NCBI GenBank assembly: GCA_963170055.1
Contig: CAUJGJ010000451.1
Span: 26,001-90,000 of the forward strand
Length of the DNA stretch: 64,000 nucleotides
Reading direction: 5' to 3'
DNA from: Halisarca cf. caerulea
Taxonomy: Eukaryota > Porifera > Demospongiae > Chondrillida > Halisarcidae
In this document: positions 1 through 11,800 of the stretch, in pieces
How positions within the stretch are numbered: the stretch's first letter is position 1
Layout: every line of letters begins with the position of its first letter
Made by a program: the position numbers and the translations under genes
The notes under the pieces: generated by a model
Seen by the model: only the letters and a program-made list of their open reading frames with translations
What the model was told of the DNA's origin: nothing
Database searches by the model: none

Positions 1-49
1 TGATTACATGTGACACAACAAGCAAGATTATAGTGCATAAACACTGTAC

Positions 50-3000
50 CGTATAATGATCCTATAGACAGGTTCATATGGTCCTTTATCGTCAAAGCAA
101 AACGACAAAACAACTGGGTTATCACTCTTGCTGTAACCAATGTAATTCTCATGAGCCTAAATGAAGCAAAATTATCCTAATGAGGAAGAATTTCATCAAC
201 CTTATTAGAGTCCAAAATCATAAAAATGCATTGGGTATAGAATACAAAAACAATGACCAACACTGATGTAGGTAGAATCAACTATCATTCTTCTTAATAA
301 CCTTATTCAAGCTACAAAAATCCCATTTAGGTATTACCTTTTCAAAGAAACAGTGATCCATGTCAGTGACACAGAAATAGTAAAATACGTAGCACCTGCA
401 CCAGGTGACCATGAAACATAAAGCATACACAATAAAATCTGACAGCAAGCTGGCACATACTACCAACCATTGCTACTACTACAGTGAACTGAACAGGTTT
501 TCCTAGTAGTGAGAGCTTACTTTGTCCCTAAAATGTCTGTTGAATTGGTAAGGACTAGTATCAGAATTAATAGCTATGTGTTCTGTAGAAATATCCTGGG
601 CAGTCCATTTCCCATGAGAATCTCGAGCAATCTCATAATCTTCCCCTTCAATATTGTAGGGACAATCTTCAGATAAAACAATCATGGGCATTAGAGGAGG
701 CAAGCCACCATCAATAGCAGTTTTCAGAGCACTTTCAATGACCTGTAGTGAACAAATAATGCAGTTTCCTACAAAAAGAACTTCGGTAAAAAATACTGTA
801 GTCATAGCCAATGACTAAGCCTCACTTCTTCAATTAAAACAGTAGAATTTCTGCTTTTGGAGGGACTCATTTCTGGCAAAGCTCGTGCCTCCTTGTCACT
901 ATTCTGAGGTTCAAAAATACACAGGAAAGTATAGACAATACAACAAAATTATATGATAGTAGCACAAATAGCAAATATGTAGTAAATTGTGAACACGGAA
1001 TTAACATACAGTGAAACCTGTCTAATCCGGCACCCATTGGGAATTGTAAAACAGTGCTGGATTAGCAGGTTGCTGGATTATAGAGGTCAGTTTGTATGGT
1101 AAATTAATGGTTGGTGCCAGACAATATTGGCTGGTTTAGGAGAATGCTGGTTTATAGAGGTGCTGGATTAGGCAGGTTCCACTGTAGTTGAAAACTAAAT
1201 CATTGGCTTTGCCATATTATACGGTACACACCACAACACACTGCTGGCCAATGCTTGGATTCACATTTTTCTTAAATACTGGTATGAGTATTCTATATAT
1301 GTATACATACATATTGTAAATAGTTTATTTGACTTCTATTATCATGGTTTTGGGGGATATACTGTAGGAATGGAAAGTTATACTGTAGTTGTAATTATGC
1401 TATTATAAAGAATAGTACTAAAACTAATGATACGTACACATATACTAAAACTAACGATACTAATAATTGCACTAAATTTCATGTATGATACCACACAATA
1501 CTGCATGTCAAGAAAATCGCAAAATAAAAAAAAATTGCATATTGTCAGTGGTGGTCAAAATTGCATAACTTTTACTTCGCATAACATACCAATCCTACAG
1601 AATCTGAGCAATATTTAGCTATCAATCATGGGAATGGATATAATCCTGTGGTAGACATTCAAACCATTTAATGCATTCTGATACTATTAATCTTCACTGT
1701 TTTATGCATGTTAGACAAGAATGGTTGCAAGTGACCCAATGTAGGTGGGACATACGGACGTACCTCAGTTCCATCTGCAGCTTTACCTAGAGGATGTGGA
1801 TACTGCGAGATATCATATGGACCAGTTTCCTGTGTCAAAAAAGCAAAAGAAAGTAAAGTAAATGACATGAGTTAAAAAGGATGCCACAGTATAATGCACA
1901 ACTTTTTGGATTGGATTAGCAATACATCACAGCATGTCAAAAGTAATTCCTGTTAATTATGTAACACAAAAACAATGTGTGGCAGGCTTTTCTTTTTAGA
2001 AATATCAGAACATTGCGGTACTAAAATTATTGCTGATACGCAGGCTGTCTGTGTACTGTGAATCATGAAACTGTGAAATAAAATTTTACACACGTCTGGT
2101 ATAATGTAAAGGATGCCGTAAGACACAGTTTAATAAGACCCAAAACAATTAATACTTAATAATAATTTACAATACAAGGCCATAAATAGTGCATCTTAAA
2201 GCCTGGTTCACAATTGTTTGCATTGCTCGCAGCAAATAGGCCATAGGGAATAACACAAGAGCATACAAATACAATCCATGTTCATTATTTTTGCAAAGGT
2301 TGCTATGCTGTTATGTGAGTTGTGCTATAAAGTCATATGGAAAATGGATGGTGCTGTTCTCAATTTTAAATGTAAAAAGTGCACTTACAAAACAATACGC
2401 AACTTATCAACGAATATAAAATACAGTATGTACACATTAGTTTATCATAAGTCTTACCTCCAAAATAGTTACCATGTCCATAAAACTGGTGCGACTAGGG
2501 CTGCCATGAGGATTCTACACACCCAGAAAATATAAGGTCACTTTGTGACAAAGTTTAATGTTGCAAGAAATGGTCATACCTTGTATATGCTACCTACATC
2601 ACGATCACTATCTTCAGTTTCAATAACTACAGTTGGGCTGCATCACAAAGATAGTAATATTTATTACAAGTAATGACAATCAACAAATGACCATTCTCCA
2701 GCTACGTAACTTTAACAGAAATCAAAAACCATGATTACTCAAACAGATTGAATATAACAGTAAGTAATAAGCAACAATACTGCCAGGAGTACATAAGCTT
2801 GTTATATTAAAGTTTGTTATCCTATTGAACAAGATGAAACTGTTAGAGACCTAAATGTAAGTGAATTTGCAGAGAAAGTGCCGTTGAAATCTGATTCATT
2901 GTTTAGAATATCTTTGTGAGCTTCTGTTTAATTATGTTACTATGCTGCTAAACGTTAATGCCCACTTGTAACTTGTGCACAAAAGAATGGCATATTGGTA

Positions 3001-3872
3001 ATAATATACAATTTAGTGCGTGGGTGTCTCAGGAAGATTCCCCTCTGGATGGGAACAATTCATTTGATAAAGGGTGTATAAAAACCATTTAAAGATGGTA
3101 AAAGGATGTAGGATTGACGCAGGACCGTGCAAAAAGGCCACATCAAAAATGCATCCTCCAAAAACACTTGGAACAAGAGTAAGTTGTGAAACGGGCACTA
3201 GGCCAGGTGGGCAAAGGGGCATAGGGCTAGACAAGTATAGGAGGCGAGACGGTATAGAGCTAGGCAGAGTTTAGTGGGACTGACTCAGTGAGTGCACACT
3301 GTGTATTCACTACATCCCACAGCATATAGCTTACATATGTGCAGAATGTAGGAAGTTGTACAGTGCACTCAGTCCAACTGCATACAATGCTTATGCTGCT
3401 TAAAAGTCATTTGGAATCCTCCAATTTATAAGAAAATATTCTACAGGACACAAATATGGGCGTATACCTAATGGTTTATAAACACACTGCAAAAAATCTA
3501 CGACCACTTCTTTTGATCAATTCTCCGTCACATAAATGCATAACTTATTTAATCGTACACTTCATGAAATGAAACAAGACCGGGGCGATTCGATATGTGC
3601 TCACTCGTAACCGTTCACACATGACTAGTATTGGCATTCTAATAATTCTAGAAGCCATAAAAGTCTGGCAAACCATCCGAATTCAGGACCTAAGCAACAA
3701 AGATAATATTGTCATGTATGCATCTAACCTTTCCATTCTCAAGCAGAATGGCGTTAAGCTAAGCCGAGACGCTGTAGTTTCAACTTCTCCTTGGGTACTC
3801 CCACGCTAAAGAAGCAAGATCTGTGATATGCATGATTATTACACATTTTATACGCCAACTACCGACGTCCAT
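50..3872 (-). CDS. Rap/Ran-GAP domain protein, 5' part, multi-exon, cut by window edge
   Basis: Eight exons can be chained on the minus strand: 3843-3872 (tentative first exon with ATG), 3729-3805, 2580-2637, 2458-2514, 1764-1829, 826-903, 521-742 and 50-156. From 3805 to 50 every junction has AG/GT borders and the reading phase is kept. The 521-742 exon contains LPPLMPMIVLSED, then YNIEGEDYEI and YQFNRHFRDK; it joins to AHENYIGYSKSDNPVVLSF and YEPVYRIII. These align by eye with the start of the Rap-GAP fold of Rap1GAP/GARNL3 (recalled motifs: GPFPLILLPQFGGYWIEG, YRKHFLGKEHFNYYSLD, LGHLVFSLK). Such proteins speed GTP hydrolysis on Rap-type small GTPases through an Asn thumb, which would lie beyond the window edge and is not seen. 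The residues before 742 are low-complexity and Ser/Glu-rich. The first exon would need a 37-bp intron (3806-3842), so the start is uncertain. The family call is fairly firm, the subfamily is not. Confidence 0.7.
1009..1184. mobile_element. TA-flanked miniature element (pogo/Tigger-like)
   Basis: A 176-bp non-coding element in an intron of the Rap-GAP gene. It starts CAGTGAAACCTGTCTAATCC and ends with the complement of CAGTGGAACCTGCCTAATCC; both ends abut TA (1007-1008 and 1185-1186). The interior repeats phrases such as GGATTATAGAGGTC. TA duplication and CAGTG ends suggest mobilisation by a pogo/Tigger or related Tc1/mariner transposase. A related, less complete copy ends at 20400. Confidence 0.75.
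3070..3395 (+). repeat. Palindromic repeat family PAL, copy 1
   Basis: Member of a family found at least six times in the window. The order is: a conserved leader (ACCATTTAAAGATGGTAAAA, then AGGATGTAGGATTGACGC), a run of degenerate 16-bp units around GGGCTAGACGGGTATA, then a hairpin core built on GTGCACACTGTG and ACTACATCC and its inverse. Open frames across it are by-products of the repeat. Confidence 0.65.
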
Positions 3873-3882
3873 GTTATCACAA

Positions 3883-3890
3883 TGACGTCA
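3883..3890. promoter_or_regulatory. CRE/ATF palindrome TGACGTCA near gene start
   Basis: A perfect TGACGTCA lies 11 bp upstream of the tentative ATG (3872) of the minus-strand Rap-GAP gene. ATF/CREB-type sites are common in animal core promoters. No TATA box is evident. Position supports a promoter role, but a chance match cannot be excluded. Confidence 0.35.
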
Positions 3891-4435
3891 TCAAAGTTGA
3901 CTGCAATCAATTACGATGCCCACCGCCGGCCGGAACGCTAGTCTCGTTCCCAACTGTTTATCTTCATGATCTTTTTGATATTCGATATAGCTCATACAGA
4001 AGAAAATGCATAAACAAAATTTATTACATTTAAATACGAATAAATTATACTACCGGTAGTAGATGGATGAGAAGTTGTGTAAAATCCAGTTCTTCTGTAC
4101 ATATTGCATAAACTCACCATCATTTAGGAGCATGAAGTATTGTCAGATATTTCGTAGCTGCATACGGAAATTTAGTCTACAGTATGCCATTGTACTGTAT
4201 ATTGAGTGATTAGCCACTGTTAATTGCAATTGCTAAAGAACAGTGATCATATTGTTGGTATAATATAGAAAAAGTGAAATATATGTTCAATGTAGCAAAC
4301 TTTTAGTATAGTCTTGGAGTGACAATGTGGAAGTTGACAATTCGTCTCCATGTGATGTAGCTATACATTTAAAGTATGGTATAAGTGATATAATAATATA
4401 AGGTCTAAAATGTTCATAGCATTTATCGTTGGGAA

Positions 4436-5160
4436 TTGGGTTTATTCCCGATTGGATATGACTTCAAACTCGGAGCCATGGAATATCTATTTCATCTGAT
4501 TTTCCAACAATCTAGCCAACTACTCAATGATGCTCTCCAGTTGTCTATTTCACTAGCTGAAAATGATCTGAACTCCTGGTACCACCAGGTCATTGTCTAC
4601 ATCTCTACTTTGGGTCTGCATTGCTCCTACACCCATATTCCTCCAATACAAGAAATAGTCCATAGAATCACAGGCATTTTCAAGCAAAATTTACTGTACA
4701 GAATTGATAACCAATCAGGAGCAACAGCATCTGGTGGGAACAAGCTCAGATTTTACTCCTCAATTACTCATCAAGTGCACCAAATGCCTGGTTATTTACT
4801 GTCAATCGAGAACTTCAGCATTAGATCATTCACACGTTTTAGAATCAGCAACCACAACTTAATGATTGAAAAGGGTAGACACCACTCACCTCCATTGGCA
4901 GTCAATGATCGGGTATACCCATCGTGTGACATGGGGGAGGTCGAAGATAAAGTACATTTCCTGTTGGTCTACCCCAACTTTGCCTCTTTAAGATTGCAAT
5001 TTCCCCCCTGGACTTCTTTGCAGCCCCAGGTCGAGTGGCAGTAAAAGTTCAAAACTTGATCAGAGAACAAAACAAGCACGTTTCGTTTGCAGTAGCTAAA
5101 TTTATACAATTCAGCTATGGCCTCCAGAGAATGTTCTCTGTCATGCAGGCTCTATAAGCC
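4436..5160 (+). pseudogene. LINE C-terminal fragment (decayed)
   Basis: An open frame of 202 codons is followed by a frameshift near 5040; the continuation VAKFIQFSYGLQ runs on in another frame. The block SFTRFRISNHNLMIEKGR followed by CDMGEVEDKVHFLLVYP is the usual tail of many invertebrate non-LTR retrotransposons, where the pattern is a C..C, GE.EDE.HFL, CP zinc-binding-like motif. Here the last cysteine is replaced by tyrosine. No reverse transcriptase lies upstream in the preceding 400 bp, so this is a dead 3' fragment. Confidence 0.6.
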
Positions 5161-5262
5161 AACTATGCATTGTGTTACATGCTTACCTTTTAGTTTTTGG
5201 CATTGCAAGCCAAAATGTGTCAGTAAAATCTCTAATTCTTTTCTTGCATTGATTGCTAGATG

Positions 5263-5306
5263 CTATAGTTATAATATATCATACTATAGTTATAATATAT
5301 CATACT
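5263..5306. repeat. Two-copy 21-bp tandem repeat
   Basis: The unit CTATAGTTATAATATATCAT occurs twice in direct succession. It is very AT-rich and has no coding context. Confidence 0.8.
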
Positions 5307-5805
5307 ACAAAAGTTTCGTGTATAGGCGTGTGCACACATGTTCTTTATCCATAGTCATGCATCCACCCACAGCGTCGTGTCTTAAAATTAATATCATATA
5401 CTTGGTTTTGATTGTTCAGCGTGAAGTTGCTCCTGCGGACATGTAGGGTTCTGCGGCCCTTATACTTGTTGTTGTTTTGATTTTGCTATGTGTCAGCTGC
5501 AAAGTGATAATCATGATATTTATGGATTCCAGATGATCCTGAATAGGCTGGTAACATTATTTGTAGTATTAGTACTAGTCAATGAACCCCCTAACTTTTA
5601 GCAAATGCTGGTATGAACCTTATACCTGCACAGGATAATTGTTTCAGGTGGATAGAAAGAACTAACATGCACTATTATATATGTAATATTTTTATTATTA
5701 TTGCAAAAATACTTGTACAGCAAGAAGAACACAACACTACGTATACCGATGATTAAAAAAAGAAAAAAAGCGAAGAACACCTATTAAGGCTAACAATGCA
5801 CAAAA

Positions 5806-8300
5806 TTAAGACACAGGGCTAGTGCCCAAAATAGATACTGAGTTGAATCTCTGGATGCATGCACTAATCCGCTGATAGAGCCTTGGAAAGGCCAGTGAGT
5901 CACCCCTTTGTAATTGGAGATGTTGGGCAATCTCAATGAGGAATGCATGGATATCTTCTCTAAAGACACCCATGGTTTCCATGGCCAATGGGATGTAGTG
6001 ATGAGACTGCCTCAAATCAGCATATGTCCTACACTTGATCTTGGCTGCCTCATTAGCAACACGACCAGCAGATGAACAGGATAGTGGGATGTTTGAAGGG
6101 GCAAAGGTGTCGTAACAAGTTACGTCCCAAACAAGTGCCCGGCCACTCTTTCATGGGATGATTGTAACTCCATCCGATCTTCTGCCATCGCCACGGCAGA
6201 GACCTTTTGGTTCTAGGGTAGCAGGAATGTTGATGGCTGCCAAGGAAAGCTTAATGATGTCGTTGAGGGCTGAATGGCAAGGGATTCGACTTTGACTTCT
6301 CCCACAAGAGAGGCCATGTGTTCCACTGACATCCACAACCTGTCCACAATGTTGGCAAATGTGCTCCAAGCAGAGGGGAGTATACCCAGACGAAGACCAA
6401 CGGCAGTGGTGATGACTGCGTCTTCCATGCGCAAACCCAAAGAAGAGAAGGGGGAGCAGTTAGCCATGCACCACTCTCCTTCTTCTGAGCTGCAAGCAAA
6501 CGTGCTCTGCACTTTGGGGAAGCTTTGTGGAGAAGTGATGAAAATACACCAGCAATCACTGGCGTGTCCCAGGCCTTGTGTTGGGTTGCCTTCCGTCCTG
6601 ATGGGGGATCCTCTGAGTTGTTGACATGCCAGATTCCCAAAGCTTCTTGCTGAAGGGTGTATTCTTCAATGAGGCATCTATCTGGGAGGATCATACTAGA
6701 GATGGAGGAGGAGCCAGCAGCGGATGCCAAAAAGGTGGAGCCAGGGTGCAAGCATAGCCAAACTCCTAATCCCTAATCCCCCCGAGTTCACTGGCAAGGA
6801 AGCCTGAACCCAAGCTTAGTCACATAGACAAACATTGCAAATCTTTTCCAACAGTGACTGCTGAATATTATCGAAAGCCAGCAACAAAGGTGAGGAAAAG
6901 CAGGGGGCAGTTCTCAAGACATAAAGGACCTTGGGAAGGCTGAAAGCATGTCAGAGGAGGCAGAGGGCATCATGGGAGTGCAGACGTTGAAGTCTACTAC
7001 CCAGAAGCTCCAAAGAGGCAATTTTTGACTGCAGGACCTGGTTGACACTTCTGTTGTCACCAATAGGAGAACCCAGAAGGGTCGCGTATGAAGGGTTGAT
7101 GGAACGGAACTGAGGAGAGTAGACCTTGCGGACTCGGCAGAGCTGATGATCTCACATTTCTTCAGGTTAAGAGCAAGGTTGATATCATCTGACATTTTCT
7201 CCAGCAGCAGTAGGTCCTTCCTAACATCTTCTGGGGAGCCACCTAGGGATCTATCATCAAGATAGAATACTTTGAATTAAGATTGGAGGTTGACTAAAAC
7301 ATCATGGATGGAAAGACAGAACAGAAGAGGGCCCAAAGGGTCCCCCTGTTGCACTTCCTCAGCTGACTCGATGGATGATTGCCCAAAGAACAAGAGGGAT
7401 GGTTGGTGGTATGAGGTGTAGACCAGGGGGTAGATCCATGGTTCTTTCTCCCATACTGACTGCAGCATCTTGTCTCTCCTGATGGAAGGCGATTGAAGGC
7501 GTTGCTGAAATCCAACTTCACCATAACACTGTTCGCATCTAGGCTAGAGAGATTGCGGTGAGCAGAGTGAACCACTGCCTCCGCCCCCATTGGGGTTCCG
7601 TAGCCCAATTGCAAAGGTGAAAGAAGTGACTGCATATCCTCTTTAATCAAGCTTCCAGCACATTTGGCTACCAGACGATGTAGTGTGTTACAGATAGCAA
7701 TTGGTCTAATACCACCATCTTTCTTATTTAGACCAACCATAGATACTCTAATCCATACACAACCAAAAGAAGAAAGCCTTTGCGACAGGAGGTACATCAC
7801 CAGATAGGACTAGATTGACAAAAGCTGTTAACGAATCAGCAAGACATCCAGTGCCATTTCCAGATGGGATGTTGACCATGTCCTTAATTGAGGTGTTGAG
7901 GATGGAGCCTATCAGGGCCAGCAGCTGATCCAGATGGAAATGAGGAAATGGCTTTGATCACAATGGAGGAGGTCACGGACAGAGGGATTGAAGGTGATTT
8001 GATAGGAGGAATCTGTGAATCAGGATGAGCTGGTGGATGCTTCCTTTGCAATAACAGCAGAGTTTTGTCGTCCTCAGTGGCAAAGGACTCATCGGAAGTG
8101 GCAAATCTAACAGCCCCGTGGAAGTCACCCTCTTCCAGCTTACCAGCGACTCTAGCAGCAAGGTGCTTTGCTGGGTCAATATCCCTGGCTTGATGCTGCT
8201 TAAAAGATGATTCAGGAACCACATCTTTCTCTTCCCTGACTGCCTGGTTGACCATTGTTGCTAGATTTCTGCGATGACCCCCTCTTTTTGGAACATGTAA
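5806..8300 (-). pseudogene. LINE with RT and zinc-knuckle/RLE-like C-terminus (decayed)
   Basis: Read from 8300 downwards: a linker ending GSAAGPDRLHPQHL; RT blocks NKKDGGIRPIAI, VMVKLDFSNAFN, EVQQGDPLGPLLF and, near the active site, SILDDRSLGG (the usual YxDD pattern). A C-x2-C-x9-H-x3-C zinc knuckle (CQHCGQVVDVSGTHGLSC) follows, then RSDGVTIIP and GRALVWDVTCYDT. The last part resembles the PD...D block of restriction-like endonucleases used by R2/R4/NeSL/Hero-type LINEs; that assignment is inference. Defects: a frameshift between LDFSNAFN and the QQGDP block, a P-to-S change in RSDG, and a TGA where a Trp is expected near 6150. The 5' end stops at an AT/AC microsatellite at 8323. The remaining C-terminal frame (5806-6120) is open. 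Confidence 0.7.
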
Positions 8301-8318
8301 GCAGTGACTGGGAAAAGC

Positions 8319-8322
<4 letters not shown>

Positions 8323-8381
<59 letters not shown>
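8323..8381. repeat. (AT)n(AC)n microsatellite
   Basis: A pure AT run followed by a pure AC run. It sits between the LINE fragment and a short CAGTGGAACC-like element fragment. Confidence 0.95.
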
Positions 8382-8383
<2 letters not shown>

Positions 8384-8385
<2 letters not shown>

Positions 8386-8460
8386 GGAACCTCTATAATC
8401 CAACAGTGATGGGGTCAGGAAAGATGTCGGATTGAAGAGGTTGTTGGATTACAGAGAATA
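8384..8460. mobile_element. Fragment of Tigger-like miniature element
   Basis: AGTGGAACCTCTATAATCC followed by an inverted, diverged echo (GGATTGAAGAGGTTG, TTGGATTACAGAG). It resembles the terminal region of the TA-flanked elements elsewhere in the window. No second end was found. Confidence 0.4.
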
Positions 8461-8855
8461 TCTTAATTTTGGTATTCAAATCAGTTTTACTAGCACACAT
8501 GAGGGTATGCACCATGATGTGCCATCAGGAAGGGTATATACACACAGTGAGATATAGACAACTATGTATATAGATCTTAGCCAAAGGTTGTTGCAAACGC
8601 CGACTAATCTACTGGCTGTAAATTATACAGGTGTGCTGCAGCAGGAATACAGTGCTGATTAATCGCGAAGGCGACAGTCTCATCTAGAGTTAATCAGTTC
8701 TAGCCACTTGTACTATTAATTGACATCAATTGACATCAATTTGGAAGTGTGCGTATATCAGTGACCTGTCCTGCTACATCACAAATGTCAGCACACTTTT
8801 CCTTTGATCCACCCATTGTAATACGGAGCGTATCCATGGTGATCAATGATGTTAA

Positions 8856-11800
8856 ATGGCTGCATCCAGTTTGAGATTCACGAGAGAAGGCGACCCTGCT
8901 GCTCGAAACCATAGGGAGAACATTTTGATCGTGAAAAATCAACCTGTAAAACCTGATAGTGTTTTGGATAGGGTAAAAGTGAAATGTCGAAGAGCAGACT
9001 GTGATCTGCCGTCATTTTTTTGTGAGCTACCTACGAGGGAGGAGGTCCGGAAAAATAATTTTCGTAGAAGGGAATCTCATTTGAGGCATGGCGGGTTCTT
9101 TGGCTCAAAATCACAACCATACCAAGAAATTGAAGGTCCTACCTTAGATAACAGACAACTAATACAAATCGCCTTACACCAAGAACAAGTAAGTATGTTG
9201 AATCATTGCATTCTGTAGTCTTCCGATTACAATTTGTTTATGAATATTTTGATTTAGGGACCATTTGGAGTTAGTGCACACCAAGATAATGTAATAGACA
9301 GACATAAACAGTCCGAAGAGAGACCTTGCAGTAGTGTTTCAACTACGCTACGGGTAAGTGGAGAATTTTGGTCTAGAAGCCATCTACGTACGTACATACC
9401 ATAATGTTGTATACACATGTGTATGTATGTATATATGTATGTATATAATATGGTATGTATATAAGATATGTACATATGTACGTACGTATGTATGTATGTA
9501 TGTATGTAAGGGCGTATAAAAACCATTTAAAAATGGTAAAAGGATGTAGGATTGACACAGGATTGTGCAAAAGCCATTATCAAAAAAGGATTCTCCAAAA
9601 ACACTTAGAACAAGGGTAAGTTGCAAAACTGGTACAGGGCTAGGTGGGCAAAGGGCAAGACAGGCATAGGGCTAGATGAGCATAGGGCTACACACATACA
9701 TGAGGCTAGACGGGTATAGGGCTAGACAGAGTTTAGTTGGACTGAGTGCACACTGTGCAAATTCCTACATCCCGCATGTGCAGCACATTATACAGTACAT
9801 ATGTGCTGCGGGATGTAGGAATTTGCACAGTGAGATTGAATGTTTGCCTGCAAGCCTTAGCCCCAGACTGAACTTCACAGACCTATGATGTCATGAGTGC
9901 AGAAGCCTGCAAGTGCCTAAGCTTCTCTAAGGCAAAAATAGAAATTTTCAGGACGCATTCAAAAACTACTTTGATAAAATTGATTACAGCCCTACTTTTG
10001 AAGGGTACTAATCCTAAGCTTCCTTCGTTGCAACTTAAGTAGCTGTACTTGAATTCCTTTCAAAGCTATAGCTAGAGAACTTAGATCAGCCATGTTGGAA
10101 GGGTAGTCTTACTGGCCATACGGGCGCCCATCTTTATTAGTTTTACTAGCCCGTGGTAGAATCTACTCGCCTCGGGCTGGTGGGCGAGTGTTAATTTTCA
10201 CCCCTGCTATTGGTAAAGACACATCGTACCTATGGTCCTTACGCTTGAAATAGCGAATCCAAGAAAAATTCAATTGAGAATCTAAGCAAATTACTGTATT
10301 TGTTTGAATAAAGCTGGGCTCAAATAGAGGCTGGGGCTCGAATAGAAGCCGGGTATCAGCTAAGCGTTTTTTTAATAGAAGCCGGGGCTTGAGTAGAAGC
10401 TGGGGCTCGAATAGTAGCCGGGTTCGAATACACACAGGGTACTCCTGCAATATAACAAAGGGTCTTTTCCACTTTGAGGCATGGTTTTCGAATACGAATG
10501 TCATGGAGGGGTATCTACAATTAGGAGAAGGTCAGCTATGTCAAAGAGGAAGCCGCACGACCTCAAATTCGAGTTCAAAGCGATAGAGTGTGTGAAAATG
10601 ATCAAAAGAAGCAGTCAACAACATTGTCCTCTGTTTAAACGGAAAAGAGTGCTGGTTGTTCTCTGTTCTCACCTAAAGTTCTTTTCAAACAAAGGATGTC
10701 CAAACAGACTTGTACATGTAGTGCTCTCTAACGATGTTTTCCTTTTCGAAATTGCACAACAGTCTGTTAGCAGCCATTTTCCTATTATTATTTCCTGTAC
10801 TTAAGAAATAGAAGTCGGGCTTGAATGAAGGCCGGGCTCGAATAGAGGCCGGGTTGAAACCTTCCGGAAGGAAATAGAGGCATGGGCTTCTATTCGAACG
10901 AATACGGTATATTGTATGATCAATCCTTGCATGCAAACAAATTCTACAAACAAAGGCAGTACACGATCCCATCAGCAGCCATTTTTTCGTTTAAGTCCGT
11001 GGATGAATAATTTCGCAGATCCCTTCCAACCACGAAAACCATGAACTTAAGTATGTTGTGCAGTCAGAGGTTAACTGGACATTGATGGCTAAGTGTCTGG
11101 GTATTGACCCTACACCTGACAGTTGTTGACTGCCTTCTGGAGCCTATTACATTGCATGTTGAATTCGATTTTCATTTGTAATGTTTCAATTTAACCAGAT
11201 ATTCTAAAGTTCATGATTCTAATTATTAGGATTTTACTGTATACAGTGGGCCCTCATTTATCTGACCACATCTGTTCCTCATAAAATGTGTCAGATAATC
11301 CAGGTGTTGGATAAATCAGGGTAGATTGTACACAGTGTAGTGATGATGATTCACAGCACAGTGTCGGATAGATAAGGTTTTGAGATAAGCCAGTGTCGGA
11401 TGAAGCAGGTGTAACTGTATACGATGTATTAATTTTGCAGTGTTGTTCACATCCATGACTTGATTGATATGGGATCATTCATGATATATTAATAACGTTA
11501 TAATAATATTATTATTATGCTTAAACATGCATGTATGTATGACCTTTTATCTTATTAACAGGGCAAAGGACATGTAGAGACTATTTCTGACCACCTTTTA
11601 TTGCAACAGTAAGTGTTCATGGTACATTGTTTTCACAAAATATGTACAGTATACAATGAAACTTGCTTAAGTTATGCCTGCCCTATGCTTACTTAGGGAT
11701 AGTACATACCCAATGCTTACCCCTTACCATATGTACGTATGTACTAGGTAAGGGTGAAAGTTTTTTCAAGAGGGTTTAAGTACGTACCTGCTCCCTTGCC

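Noticed and set aside
278..466. Minus-strand exon with FYYFCVTDMDHCFFEK
   Set aside because: It looked like the continuation of the Rap-GAP exon, but the phase does not join 521-742, whereas 50-156 joins exactly and has the right motif.
9254..9626. Tyr/Thr/Ile-rich minus-strand frames
   Set aside because: They read through a (GTAT)n tract and the PAL repeat leader; the same peptides recur wherever the repeat occurs.
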